Shown here piece after piece: positions 8,402 through 16,763 of a stretch of 64,000 nucleotides of DNA. This stretch comes from CAZFHA01 sp964518595 (GTDB lineage: Bacteria; Bacillota; Clostridia; Saccharofermentanales; Saccharofermentanaceae), in assembly GCA_964518595.1 (NCBI GenBank), contig CAZFHA010000001.1, forward strand, positions 62,001 through 126,000, written 5' to 3'. The notes beneath the pieces are model-generated. The model saw only the letters and a program-made list of their open reading frames with translations, was not told the origin of the DNA and did not search any database. Every line of letters begins with the position of its first letter. Position 1 is the first letter of the stretch. The position numbers and the translations under genes were made by a program.

Positions 8402-9436
8402 TCACTTCAATGTATCACCCGACTGCCCTGCAGCTAAAGCCCTCTGCTCACTTCGCCAGGCAACAGCATCAGATAGAGTTTCATAAATATCTCGAGTACT
8501 ATACCCTAAGTCACCTGTCGCCCGAGCATGACTAAAATTCGAATTAGATACTAATGTGTAAAGGGAATAAGCCGTATAGAGGGGCGGCTTCTTTCGTAGG
8601 CGATAGTATATTTCCGCCAGAGGCGCAGTAAGCTTAGCAAACCACAAAGGCAAAACAGTTTTAATCGGTTTCTTGCCACTAATCTTCGCCAAGCCATCCA
8701 GTAATTCTTTAACCGAAACATAGCGATTAGACAAAATATAGCAAGCGCCCCTTTGCCCTTCATCCACGGCAGCAATAATACCAGCAGTCACATCTCTCAC
8801 ATCCACAAAATCATAGCCGCCTCTGACACAGGCGGTGAGTTTTCCGGTTAAATAATCATCAATCATCTGGGTCATATGGCTATTCCCATAATCCCCTGGT
8901 CCAATTATGCCGGAGGGATGAAGGATTACAGCATTTAGCCCTTTCTCTTTGACTTGGTCCAATACATACTGCGTGGCCTCTGCCTTAGTTTTAGCATAAG
9001 CCCCCGTAACGGACTGGGGTGAGAAAGCAGTTACCTCACGGATAATTCCCCCAGCATTTGTCTCTGGAATAGCATGCACCGAGCTAACATAGACTAAGCG
9101 CCGGACATGCTTTTCCACACATAAGTCAACAATATTTTTCGTGCCCATCACATTCACCCGATACAGCTGGGCATTATATTTAGAGGTAATAGAAACAATA
9201 CCCGCCGTATGAATGACCACCACGGCTACCTCTTGGGGCACCTGGAAAAAATCAAGCAGTGACTCTTTGTCACAGACATCACCGTAAAATAGCTCAACCG
9301 CAAGACCATCTAAAGCACCGGTATGATCCGAGGGCAATACCAGTCCTCTAACAAGCTGACCCGCCTGCAGCAGCGCCCTAATCACTGTGTTACCCAAATG
9401 TCCAGTGGCTCCCGTTACAAGATAGATCGTGTTCAT
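8402..9436 (-). CDS. NAD(P)-dependent epimerase/dehydratase or reductase (extended SDR)
   Basis: 344 aa with an N-terminal Rossmann fold (TGATGHLGNTVI, the TGxxGxxG motif), the downstream HTAGIVS segment and the active-site YAKTKAEA (YxxxK near 154-158). The layout and length match the extended SDRs around dihydroflavonol-4-reductase and 3-beta-hydroxysteroid dehydrogenase-like enzymes. The C-terminal third, which fixes substrate choice, contains an arginine-rich hydrophobic stretch (AEIYYRLRKKPPLY) that may contact a membrane or lipid substrate. AGAAGGGA precedes the ATG. The neighbours give no pathway clue. Confidence 0.8.
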   Translation of the reverse strand: MNTIYLVTGATGHLGNTVIRALLQAGQLVRGLVLPSDHTGALDGLAVELFYGDVCDKESLLDFFQVPQEVAVVVIHTAGIVSITSKYNAQLYRVNVMGTKNIVDLCVEKHVRRLVYVSSVHAIPETNAGGIIREVTAFSPQSVTGAYAKTKAEATQYVLDQVKEKGLNAVILHPSGIIGPGDYGNSHMTQMIDDYLTGKLTACVRGGYDFVDVRDVTAGIIAAVDEGQRGACYILSNRYVSVKELLDGLAKISGKKPIKTVLPLWFAKLTAPLAEIYYRLRKKPPLYTAYSLYTLVSNSNFSHARATGDLGYSTRDIYETLSDAVAWRSEQRALAAGQSGDTLK

Positions 9437-9569
9437 ATATGTCCCTTCTTTCTACCTGATTGACCCATATGTAGAGTGTCGGGAACACCCACTATCATTA
9501 TGCTCCTTTTTATCGAATAATAGAAGGATTGGCATAGTTTTAGGAGGCAGTTTTAAAAGGAAACCTGTT

Positions 9570-9896
9570 TCAAAGTATTTGCAGTGCCGCAATAAGCAGC
9601 AAGGAAAATAAAAGCCATAGTCCAAAAGTAAGCAAAGTAAAAAGAATAGATAAAAGAATTCTTGCCGGTAGCCGCAAAGAAGATCTGGCAACAGCAATAC
9701 ATGCCGCAGCACCACCAACCAGTTTATTATTCCACCTAGGTAAAGCATAGGAACTAATGCACAGATGAGAACAAATACCAACACCCAAATTGGACACTTA
9801 TTATATTCTTTACCAGACCGAATAAAGCGCCCTTTATAGGCAATGTCAGGCTTCCCCGTATTTTTTCCTGCTATACTCTCACCCTCTGCGTATAAT
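9570..9896 (-). pseudogene. Frameshifted small membrane-protein gene (PspC-like pattern)
   Basis: Two overlapping frames each encode half of a plausible membrane protein. The upstream frame (about 9896-9720) gives a basic, soluble segment ending KEYNKCPIW and a hydrophobic helix. The downstream frame (about 9750-9570) gives KLVGGAAACIAVARSSLRLP and a strong C-terminal helix ending at 9570. The second half recalls the GxxxGxAxxx...P...R pattern of PspC domains. Joining them needs one frame change near 9725-9750, and no start codon with a ribosome site is visible upstream. The most likely reading is a decayed gene. It accounts for most of the 530-base interval 9437-9967; the remainder is featureless. 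Confidence 0.4.
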
Positions 9897-9967
9897 CACA
9901 ATTGAGAATCATGCCCCTCCCGAAATACTAATTACCTCTTTAATAAGAGTAATTTAACACTTATTTT

Positions 9968-11833
9968 CTAGTAGTATCTGCAATATTCATTGATCGCATA
10001 GGAGTCTGTCATTCCCGAAATAAAATCTGCAATATTCCTTACCAAAATTTTTCGCTTAATCCGATACTCATTTTCGGAGATAGGTGCTCTAGATATTTTT
10101 CCCCATTCCTGTTGTACTAAGTCAGAACTTGCTTCTGTGAAGTCTATTACATTATCTGTATGCTTTCGTATGTCCCACATAATTCTACGGACTGTCCCTC
10201 TATGCAAAAGTCTAGGGTTTTGATAATAAATCCGAAATAATCCTTCAACAACAGTTGCCCCGTTATGATCAAACTGAGAGACTTCCAGACTATTAATTAC
10301 TTTTTTTCGAATAATATTTTCTAAATATTCACAAAGCATTTTCCCCTCTTGTGAAAAATCAACTAATTTTTTGATAACCTTATGATCATTCTCCTCTCCA
10401 GAGAATTCGGTTCCATCCTTGATAAGATAATCCTCAATGCACTTTTTTGAATTCCGAATTACATCCTCAATAAAAAAATGTATTATTCTGGACGAAATCC
10501 TGCTGTATAGCAGCTCTTCCTCATTGGTTATACACCGATTACGAGCTTTTACCTTTTCAAACTCACACTCCAAATTAGTAACTTCAGTTTTAAGCTTATC
10601 CATTTTATTCAAAGATAGTGACTCTATTAACTCTCTATAAGTCAATATATCGGAAGAAAATGCATCTTCTAAGTCATGACTTCGCTGTGCAATTTCATCT
10701 GCCACAGCTACAATTTGCCCTTCTACTGTGAGAGGAAAAGACTTTTGCAGAATAAAATCTTGTGGCGCCTTTGAGATAAACTCATTTAAATTATACTTAC
10801 TTTGGTCACATGTGGTATGTTTCAATATGCCATCTAAACATTGATATGAAAGATCTAGTCCATTAAACTCAATGTACTCTTCTTCGAGTTGAGACACAAC
10901 ACGCAGAGCTTGGTAATTGTGTTTAAATCCACCATAAGGATTTTGAGCAAAATGCTCTTCTCGAGATTTTCCCTCAATGTCACAATCAATAATTTGAATA
11001 TTTCCATTAAGAATGTTCTGTAGTGTTCGTTCTCCTTGATGCCCAAATGGTGTATGACCAAGATCATGCCCTAAAGCAATTGCTTCGGTTAGATAAGTAT
11101 TCATATTAAGAGATTTAGCTATGCCTCTAGCAATTTGTGTTACTGCTAATGTATGAGTCATTCGGGTTCTAAAATGATCCCCTTTTTTCGCAGAAAATAT
11201 CTGAGCTTTATCCACAATTCTGCGAAAGGCTCTGGAGTGAATAATACGCTCGTAGTCTCTTTGAAACTCACTCCGATCCTCTTGAGGCGAAAGAATAGAG
11301 TATTCTCGCTGGCAGTATTGATTCTTTTGTGCCAATTCGTGGAGGGATTCTTCCTCTTGGAGTTTTTTATATACGACTTTCTTAGTTGATAAACTTAAAT
11401 AACTATAGGGTGGATTTATGATAAAATTCATTTGCTTAAGTACACTAGAAGAAGATTCAAAAAATAGATACTCTCCCGCTTTAAAATCCTGCACAAGATT
11501 CAGCACCATATTGCGGCTAAAGTTGTCCATGACAAGCCTACTCTCGGTTCTGAAATTAATTTGATAAGTAAGAACTGGTGAACCATTTCTAGCTATTGAT
11601 CTTTTGCAATTTCCGCTGTAGAGGCAAATAGGTTCTTGTCCTTCTTCTATAATTTTAAATTCCAGAATGAAAATTGAATATAGTTCCTCTTCTGCCATCT
11701 CTTCAATTACTTGTTTAGAATTTTCATTTACAACATAGTAGCGTTCCTTATTTGTGTCCAGACTCTGCTTAACCCAATTTAAAATATCCGTATCCGTTAA
11801 AACTTTAAGTATTATAAATGAATTTTTATGCAT
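9968..11833 (-). CDS. dNTP triphosphohydrolase (dGTPase-like HD protein) with long unknown N-terminus
   Basis: 621 aa. Residues from about 200 on form a dGTPase-type HD phosphohydrolase: YERIIHSRAFRRIVDKAQIF, the metal-binding H in RTRMTHTLAV, LGHDLGHTPFGHQGE (the HD plus second His), and the distal VADEIAQRSHDLEDA with the last metal ligand. Such enzymes remove triphosphate from dNTPs; some deplete nucleotides during phage infection. The first 160-180 residues match nothing recognised and carry many acidic/aromatic residues. The usual family length is about 340-510, so this extension is notable. AGAAAGAGG precedes the ATG. It lies 540 bases from a TcmP/radical-SAM pair in an AT-richer accessory stretch. 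Confidence 0.85.
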   Translation of the reverse strand: MHKNSFIILKVLTDTDILNWVKQSLDTNKERYYVVNENSKQVIEEMAEEELYSIFILEFKIIEEGQEPICLYSGNCKRSIARNGSPVLTYQINFRTESRLVMDNFSRNMVLNLVQDFKAGEYLFFESSSSVLKQMNFIINPPYSYLSLSTKKVVYKKLQEEESLHELAQKNQYCQREYSILSPQEDRSEFQRDYERIIHSRAFRRIVDKAQIFSAKKGDHFRTRMTHTLAVTQIARGIAKSLNMNTYLTEAIALGHDLGHTPFGHQGERTLQNILNGNIQIIDCDIEGKSREEHFAQNPYGGFKHNYQALRVVSQLEEEYIEFNGLDLSYQCLDGILKHTTCDQSKYNLNEFISKAPQDFILQKSFPLTVEGQIVAVADEIAQRSHDLEDAFSSDILTYRELIESLSLNKMDKLKTEVTNLECEFEKVKARNRCITNEEELLYSRISSRIIHFFIEDVIRNSKKCIEDYLIKDGTEFSGEENDHKVIKKLVDFSQEGKMLCEYLENIIRKKVINSLEVSQFDHNGATVVEGLFRIYYQNPRLLHRGTVRRIMWDIRKHTDNVIDFTEASSDLVQQEWGKISRAPISENEYRIKRKILVRNIADFISGMTDSYAINEYCRYY

Positions 11834-12375
11834 AATACGCCTCTTTCTTAAACAAATTTATGTCACTACATCACCCAATAATCATTTATTCAATTTTATT
11901 ACTAAGGTTAATCGCTGTAAACAGATTGTGAATAACTCCACAATGAAATTTTATAAGTCACACGCCTTGAGCACTTCAGCTTAAAATTTTGCCATTGCAC
12001 AAATAAGTCCACTGTGAAAATACTTCGCCAGTTAGCAAGAGACAATACCTAGTGCTACCAGTCAAAACGCCTCTAAGAAGGTCAGGCTGTGAAGACTTCG
12101 CATAGAATGTCAACAAAATGGCTATCCTAAAGCATTGCCGAGGGCAGAATGGAATCCAAGCGAAAATTATGTGGGTTAGGTCTCCCTTTAGAATAAGAGA
12201 TTTTCTTCTAGGACTTTTTTCATTCTATTAACTTTTCCAATATCTTACGTTCCAAAAAGTATAACCTCAACACACTTATAACAACCAATAAATGTGGCAA
12301 AGGCAGCCAAAAGCCTTAGCAAACCCAATCGCCACAATACCCGACTCAGAACTAAACTCCAGCTTTACTAGGAGC
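11834..12375. other. 540-base interval without a supported gene
   Basis: No frame with a start and ribosome site was found on either strand. The part next to the dGTPase-like gene is AT-rich and must hold its promoter, but no clear -35/-10 pair could be chosen. The central part is of average composition and may be decayed sequence. Confidence 0.5.
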
Positions 12376-13146
12376 TTAGCCCATAGTGCCATCCTTAATA
12401 TGATACTGAATATTATTTTCCTCACAAAAGGTAATTACCTTCTCTGCTTGTAGCCGATAAAATTCCCGATGATTTTTATAAGAACTGATCTCTTTACTAT
12501 AATTGGTGCGCCCAAAAATAATCTTATCCGCAAACATGGTCGCCTTCAATATAACCTCAATATCTTGCTCAATAATATTGGGTGTAGGATACGGCTCTAT
12601 GCTAACCCAGGTCTTGCAACCCCTATCATGTAAGGCTCTTAATGCAGCGATTCGCTCCACATAAGGAGCCGCTCCCGGCTCAATCGATTCACGGTAAGAT
12701 TCCGCCAAGGATACTAAAGTAATGCCATATTCATTGTCCGCTGAATACTCCGCCAACGAAGCTGGCAAAAGTCCCTTAGTAAGCACGGTACACTTAATTC
12801 CAGCTTGATTTAATTTCTGAATAGCCGCCAGACTCATGGCTTCAATCTCTGGAAACTGATACATAAATGGATCTGTAGTAAAACAAAGATGAACAGATGT
12901 AATCTTATTCTTAAGGCGAGGAATCTCACGATCTAAGAGCTCTAAGGTATTGCTGACTAGGTAGGGCTTTAGCCATGTCTCATAAGAATCCACTTGCCCA
13001 AAGCGCTTCTTCTGCAAAAAAGCATAGCAAGGGTACTTACACCCGTGAAAACAGCCCAGCACATGATTCATTGTATAGTCACCATACTCTACACCAGTAA
13101 CGTAAAGCATAGATTTGCGTGTGATATGTCCTTCCACTGATTTCAT
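12376..13146 (-). CDS. Radical-SAM-like 'three-Cys' protein partnered with TcmP
   Basis: 256 aa with a cysteine cluster at residues 32, 36 and 40 (GCFHGCKYPCYAF). The spacing Cx3Cx3C is one residue longer than the canonical radical SAM Cx3Cx2C. The rest resembles a TIM barrel in the style of spore-photoproduct-lyase-like radical SAM proteins: HLCFTTDPF, CTVLTKG, GITLVSLAE, WVSIEPYPTP and KIIFGRTNYS appear in order. Its start overlaps the TcmP stop by four bases (ATGA), and GGAGG lies inside the TcmP frame, so translation is coupled. Proteins of this type travel with TcmP, but their reaction is unknown. Confidence 0.75.
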   Translation of the reverse strand: MKSVEGHITRKSMLYVTGVEYGDYTMNHVLGCFHGCKYPCYAFLQKKRFGQVDSYETWLKPYLVSNTLELLDREIPRLKNKITSVHLCFTTDPFMYQFPEIEAMSLAAIQKLNQAGIKCTVLTKGLLPASLAEYSADNEYGITLVSLAESYRESIEPGAAPYVERIAALRALHDRGCKTWVSIEPYPTPNIIEQDIEVILKATMFADKIIFGRTNYSKEISSYKNHREFYRLQAEKVITFCEENNIQYHIKDGTMG

Positions 13147-14366
13147 ATCTGCCTCCGGATGGTAACCGTTTGTTTTCCTTGACTTTTCTCAGTAAAAAAA
13201 CTAGTTGGTTTACTTGTGTCCGTCAATGCCGGAAACCTAATAACTTGAATTTTATTCTTTTTCTCTAGCTCCGATAATACTGTACGCACATCTGCGAGTT
13301 TGCACAGCACACCATGATCTCTAAAAAACGTTGCAATTAATTTATTAACCCGTATGCTACCTTCTAGGCTATTAATCAAGTGCAACAACTTATCTTCAAT
13401 TATAACATGGTCGACAAAATTATTATGAACATCTACGGGAAATAGACTGAGTTGACCACTATGTTGAACCTCAACAAATAATTCTCCATTGCGATCAAAC
13501 ATATTATCAGCCATAAGAATGCACCCATCCTCATGGTTGGTAACGTGTATCATGCGGTACTTCGGATGCTGGCTAGACTTAATACAAATAGGCATATCCA
13601 AAACGTATGTATATTTCTCTTTGAGTTTCTTCTTGTATGCTTCCGAAAAAAGCTTCTCCGCTTCATATCCAGAAATTTTTTCATCACGCTTTTTTTGAAT
13701 AATTTCTTGCCAGTAATCACCACCAGCAATCTGATTTAAAAGTTCTATAGATTTACGGCTACTGTCAAATTTTGTAGGTTCATATTCAACTAGATCTTCA
13801 AATATACCATCCAGCTCAAAATCTACACTTAGTGCGCGACAAGCCGCTCTGACAAAGCCAAACGAATTCATATTAATCAAGATTTCAATACTAGCAAACT
13901 GATAGTCAGCAAACTTTGCAAATAGATTATGATCTAGTGCCTTAATGCCGTAAGGGTCTACATAAAGAAATATGTTATGATCTTTCTTATGAGCAAGAAT
14001 CGACTCAATCTTCTCTTCATATTTTCCTGACACAACTGTCGACCTGCCATAAACACAGTCAAAGCCCGCTACATTATCTTGAAGTTCATCTGCATAATTT
14101 AAATCTATAAAGCATGCATCAATTCTTGGGTTTAGAGCTTTAGAATTATGAACAACAACATCTCTAATATTTAAAGCTATTCGCGGAGACCCATCCTTGC
14201 CATCATCAAATTTACCCTTCCCAGCAAAACAATCAACATAAAATATCGGTCTATTTGTTCTGATAACTTTTTGAAAATATGGTTTGAGATAATAGGCAAG
14301 AAGATTATCTTTTATCTCTGACCAATCTTTTTTGGTCACAAAGAAATCATTATTGTTTTTTGACAT
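13143..14366 (-). CDS. tcmP: Three-Cys-motif partner protein TcmP
   Basis: 407 aa. The N-terminal half is clearly TcmP-like: FFVTKKDWSEIKDNLLAYYLKPY followed by FYVDCFAGKGKFDDGKDGSPRIAL. The DxFAGxG loop resembles motif I of class I SAM-dependent methyltransferases, and LYVDPYGIKAL near residue 135 sits where a DPPY-like motif IV would be; both are inferences about fold, not proof of activity. The C-terminal 80 residues (around LHLINSLEGSIRVNKLIATFFRDHGV) look like a winged helix. The gene is translationally coupled to the three-Cys radical-SAM-like gene. GGAGGAG precedes the ATG. The role of the pair is unknown; its patchy distribution in accessory DNA suggests mobile or defence functions. 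Confidence 0.82.
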   Translation of the reverse strand: MSKNNNDFFVTKKDWSEIKDNLLAYYLKPYFQKVIRTNRPIFYVDCFAGKGKFDDGKDGSPRIALNIRDVVVHNSKALNPRIDACFIDLNYADELQDNVAGFDCVYGRSTVVSGKYEEKIESILAHKKDHNIFLYVDPYGIKALDHNLFAKFADYQFASIEILINMNSFGFVRAACRALSVDFELDGIFEDLVEYEPTKFDSSRKSIELLNQIAGGDYWQEIIQKKRDEKISGYEAEKLFSEAYKKKLKEKYTYVLDMPICIKSSQHPKYRMIHVTNHEDGCILMADNMFDRNGELFVEVQHSGQLSLFPVDVHNNFVDHVIIEDKLLHLINSLEGSIRVNKLIATFFRDHGVLCKLADVRTVLSELEKKNKIQVIRFPALTDTSKPTSFFTEKSQGKQTVTIRRQI

Positions 14367-14745
14367 GACATTCTCCTCCGTACTCTAAAAACGTCCAGTA
14401 TGCGAGGCATGTTTCACATCGACAATAAACTCACTAAAATAAACCACTGTAGTGTCCACGAAAAAGCCACACATTTGCTTATTTTGCCGATTGTTAGATT
14501 ATTTTTAATGTCAAAACGAGTAAAATCAAATCAGTTAATTTAAGAAACAAGCATGTCAATCATTACTACGGCAACGAGTTAATAATACTTGTTTTTTCGG
14601 ATGGTTGCAAGTCTTATTTTAGTCAATGATTTTGGCTTAATAAAGAATCTCTGCAAATAAAAAGATATCCAAAAGGTGCAGTCACCCCTCGGGGTAAAAA
14701 GATTACTCTTTTTGTTCAACACAAACATTATCGCCTGTTTTGTAG
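14367..14745. other. AT-rich intergenic stretch upstream of tcmP
   Basis: A 380-base interval with no credible gene. TTGACA occurs twice on the minus strand, but no matching -10 box was found. A small hairpin (ACCCC/GGGGT near 14695) is followed by an AAAAAGA/TCTTTTT inverted repeat, possibly a relic terminator. The stretch ends where the first Hol_Tox array begins. Confidence 0.4.
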
Positions 14746-14862
14746 TAATATTTCCTATTTGCGTTTATATCCTATCGCATTAAATTTCGATAACTATTAC
14801 AAATTTCATCACTGAATTTCCAACCCGTATCTACCAACTTTGGTGACTTGCAAGCTAACGCA
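14746..14862 (+). repeat. Hol_Tox cassette relic: leader joined directly to tail, toxin deleted
   Basis: The leader found upstream of every full toxin copy (GTTTATATCCTATCGCATTA, then a CGATA arm and ATTACAA) is joined at about 14810 to the distal tail (GAATTT-CAACCC, then a divergent copy of the ATCAGCC/GGCGGCCTG segment). The whole toxin frame and its antisense promoter are missing. This is the most eroded unit of array 1. Confidence 0.65.
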
Positions 14863-14940
14863 AAGCGGGGCGATAGAAGTTCGAAGACCTCCACAGCTGC
14901 GAAGCGGCGAGGATAGTCGAGAACAGATAGAGACCCGCTT
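14863..14940 (+). repeat. REP-like 78-bp palindrome, copy 1
   Basis: An imperfect hairpin with outer arms AAGCGGG/CCCGCTT, middle arms GTTCGAAGACCTCC/GAGGATAGTCGAGAAC and a tip GCTGC-GAA-GCGGC. It abuts the 5'-truncated toxin copy at 14945. Confidence 0.7.
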
Positions 14941-14944
14941 TTGG

Positions 14945-15004
14945 GGAACCTTTATCTTGGCTTTGCTCACCTATATTAATAGGACGAACAAACCCCAAAA
15001 GTAA
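14945..15004 (+). pseudogene. 5'-truncated Hol_Tox toxin copy 1
   Basis: The last 19 codons of the toxin (starting GTFILALLTY, ending NKPQK) are intact, but the leader, ribosome site and first 13 codons are replaced by the end of a REP-like palindrome. No start codon is available in frame. The downstream hairpin (CGCCTAC/GTAGGCG), the second hairpin, and the reverse promoter in the tail (TTGAAA, 17 bases, TAAATT) are all retained, so the antisense RNA could still be made while the toxin cannot. Confidence 0.7.
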
Positions 15005-15162
15005 CGCCTACCTTGTGCTTTGACCGAGCTGAGTAGGCGCTTTGCTTATTTTGAGGTCAACCACCTTGTGTGGCGGTTGTTTTCTCTTACTTATAATTTA
15101 TCACCTTTGCGCTGAATTTTCAACCCAGATCAGCCATCATCGGCGGCCTGAAAACTAACACA

Positions 15163-15240
15163 AGGCGGGGCGATAGCAGTTCGAAGACCTCCACAGCTGC
15201 GAAGCAGCGAGGACAGTTGAGAACAGATAGAGACCCGCTT
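15163..15240 (+). repeat. REP-like 78-bp palindrome, copy 2
   Basis: Same architecture as copy 1 (arms AGGCGGG/CCCGCTT, tip GCTGC-GAA-GCAGC). The tip differs from copy 1, but pairing is kept. It again abuts a 5'-truncated toxin. Confidence 0.7.
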
Positions 15241-15244
15241 TTTT

Positions 15245-15304
15245 GGAACCTTTATCTTGGCTTTGCTCACCTATATTAATAGGACGAACAGACCCAACAG
15301 GTAA
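15245..15304 (+). pseudogene. 5'-truncated Hol_Tox toxin copy 2
   Basis: 19 terminal codons (GTFILALLTY ... NRPNR) fused to the REP-like element at the same point as copy 1, so the two arose by one truncation followed by tandem duplication. The tail beyond it (15400-15475) lacks a REP element. Confidence 0.7.
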
Positions 15305-15599
15305 CGCCTACCTTGTGCTTGACGGCTAGGTAGGCGTTTCGCCAACTTTGAGGTCAACCACCTTGTGTGGCGGTTGTTTTCTCTTACTTATAATCTATCA
15401 CCTTTGCGTCGAATTTTCACCCCGGATCAACCCTCTTCGGCGGCCTGCCAACTAACGCAGACTGCAGGAAAGCAGAAATAACTCTCAAGAAAAATTTATA
15501 AAAAGATGATGATATTTCCTACTTACGTTTATATCCTATCGCATTAAATTTCGATAGCCATTACAATAGAAATCGGAAAACAACCGTGCACAAGAAGTG

Positions 15600-15621
15600 A
15601 CCTCTCTATACGAAGGGAGGT
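15600..15621 (+). promoter_or_regulatory. Hairpin sequestering the toxin ribosome site
   Basis: ACCTCTC (15600-15606) pairs with GGGAGGT (15615-15621), which contains the Shine-Dalgarno sequence of the toxin at 15629. Relative to the other copies (ACCTCCC) one pair is a G-U, so the stem survives sequence change, as expected for functional structure. Confidence 0.7.
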
Positions 15622-15628
15622 GAGGCTT

Positions 15629-15727
15629 ATGGCGACATACGAAGCGTTATTTCTAATGCTAAGTTTTGGAACTTTTACTTTGGCTTTACTGTCTTGCATT
15701 TGTAAGATAATTAAACCCAAAAAGTAA
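15629..15727 (+). CDS. Hol_Tox (TxpA/BsrG-like) type I toxin peptide
   Basis: A 32-aa peptide starting MATYEALFLM and ending IIKPKK: a single hydrophobic helix (residues 5-24) with a polar MxTYE start and a basic tail. This is the pattern of the putative holin-like toxin family related to TxpA and BsrG, which insert in the cytoplasmic membrane. Strong GGGAGGTGAGG ribosome site, occluded by a hairpin. Downstream come a GCCTACCTT/AAGGTAGGC hairpin and a second hairpin followed by TTTTCTCTT. It differs from the array 2 peptides in the C-terminal half (two Cys). The only intact copy in array 1. Confidence 0.8.
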   Translation: MATYEALFLMLSFGTFTLALLSCICKIIKPKK

Positions 15728-15811
15728 TGCCTACCTTGTGCTTTGCCCCGCCAAGGTAGGCGTTTCACTTACTTGGAGGTCAACCACCTTGTGTGGCGGT
15801 TGTTTTCTCTT
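15728..15811 (-). ncRNA. Candidate antisense antitoxin RNA (array 1)
   Basis: On the minus strand TTGAAA (15841-15846), a 17-base spacer and TAAATT (15818-15823) form a promoter-like pair that would start an RNA near 15811 running back into the 3' end of the toxin transcript. The GCCTACCTT/AAGGTAGGC hairpin beside the toxin stop could end it. This 3'-overlap layout is that of TxpA/RatA and BsrG/SR4. Predicted only; ends approximate. Confidence 0.5.
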
Positions 15812-15886
15812 ACTTATAATTTATCACCTTTGAACCGACTTTTCAACCCAGATCAGCCATCTTCGGCGGCCTGCAAACTAACCCTA

Positions 15887-16003
15887 AAGCGGGGCGATAG
15901 CAGTTCGAAGACCTCCACAGCCACGAAGGGGCGAGGACAGTCGAGAACGGATATCGAACCGCTTTTAGTGAGGACAGTCAAGAACAGATAGAGACCCGCT
16001 TTT
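15887..16003 (+). repeat. REP-like palindrome, copy 3, with extra half-copy
   Basis: A full element (15887-15964; tip CCACGAAGGGG with one mispair) is followed by a second copy of its right half (15968-16003, from GTGAGGACAGTC to GACCCGCTTT). The right end abuts the stop codon of the minus-strand ClbS/DfsB gene. The same CCGCTTTC sequence lies in the last codons of that gene. Confidence 0.7.
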
Positions 16004-16538
16004 ATTGACCCGCTTTCTGATGAGCTTTTATTTTTTTCATCGCCCAATCGTAGTGACTGGCGGTAGCCGAGGCGCAGTAGCTTCCTAGGGTTGAGGTGCC
16101 AGTCCAAGGTAGGTGCCCTTTGGCAAAGAGGTCTTCATTACTGAAGGTTTCGATGGTTTTCACTACTTGGGCGTGACTTTCCTGGAGCATTTTTTTGGCA
16201 TCTTCTAGGGTGGTGTTTTGATGCTTCTCCCAGAATTCTACATTCATTTTGCCATAGGTCTTCCAGTTGTAGGGAGCGGGCAGGAAGGGTTTGGCTTCGC
16301 CTTTCTGGTTGGCGGCAATCCAGTTGAGTAGAAGTTGATGCCATTCGTAGAGGTGAATGAGTACATCCCGCAGATTTTTGTCTCTTTGCCAATGGGCTTC
16401 CTTTTGGACAAAGCTATCACCGAAGGCAAAGGGAGCTGCCTGTTTTTCGGCGGTCATGCTGTCTATCATCTGCCACATTTTTGTGAACTGGTCTTGGGCG
16501 CTTTTAAGTAAATCTGATTTGGTGGTTGGTCTTGGCAT
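16002..16538 (-). CDS. ClbS/DfsB-family four-helix protein
   Basis: 178 aa matching the ClbS/DfsB (DUF1706) branch of DinB-like four-helix bundles: MPRPTTKSDLL start, the RDVLIHLYEWHQLLLNW helix with H and E residues, PAPYNWKTYGKMN and a C-terminal SHYDWAMKKIKAH helix. ClbS protects colibactin producers by opening the toxin's cyclopropane; most family members have unknown substrates. GGAGG precedes the ATG. Its last codons (KAGQ) are written by sequence resembling the end of the neighbouring REP element, suggesting that the C-terminus was altered or created by REP insertion. Confidence 0.85.
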   Translation of the reverse strand: MPRPTTKSDLLKSAQDQFTKMWQMIDSMTAEKQAAPFAFGDSFVQKEAHWQRDKNLRDVLIHLYEWHQLLLNWIAANQKGEAKPFLPAPYNWKTYGKMNVEFWEKHQNTTLEDAKKMLQESHAQVVKTIETFSNEDLFAKGHLPWTGTSTLGSYCASATASHYDWAMKKIKAHQKAGQ

Positions 16539-16763
16539 TTTTGATCCTCCTATTGGTCAGCCTTGGCGGTTTGTACTTTCATTATAAATGATGTAATGTG
16601 ACTGCTGCATGTCACTTTATAGTTTTATTTTTAACCGCACCCTATCATCGGTGAAGCTATTGAGAGCGCCCTTAATTTTCACCAGCAGTAAGTTTTGCCA
16701 TAATTGGATACACCGTCCTCTTCTTTGTTAGCGCTCCATTTCCAATACCTCTCCTCTTTCCAC

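Noticed and set aside
14700..15850. CRISPR-like repeat array
   Set aside because: Repeat units are long (about 300 bp), uneven, and contain coding sequence and hairpins; there are no short uniform repeats with unique spacers and no cas genes.
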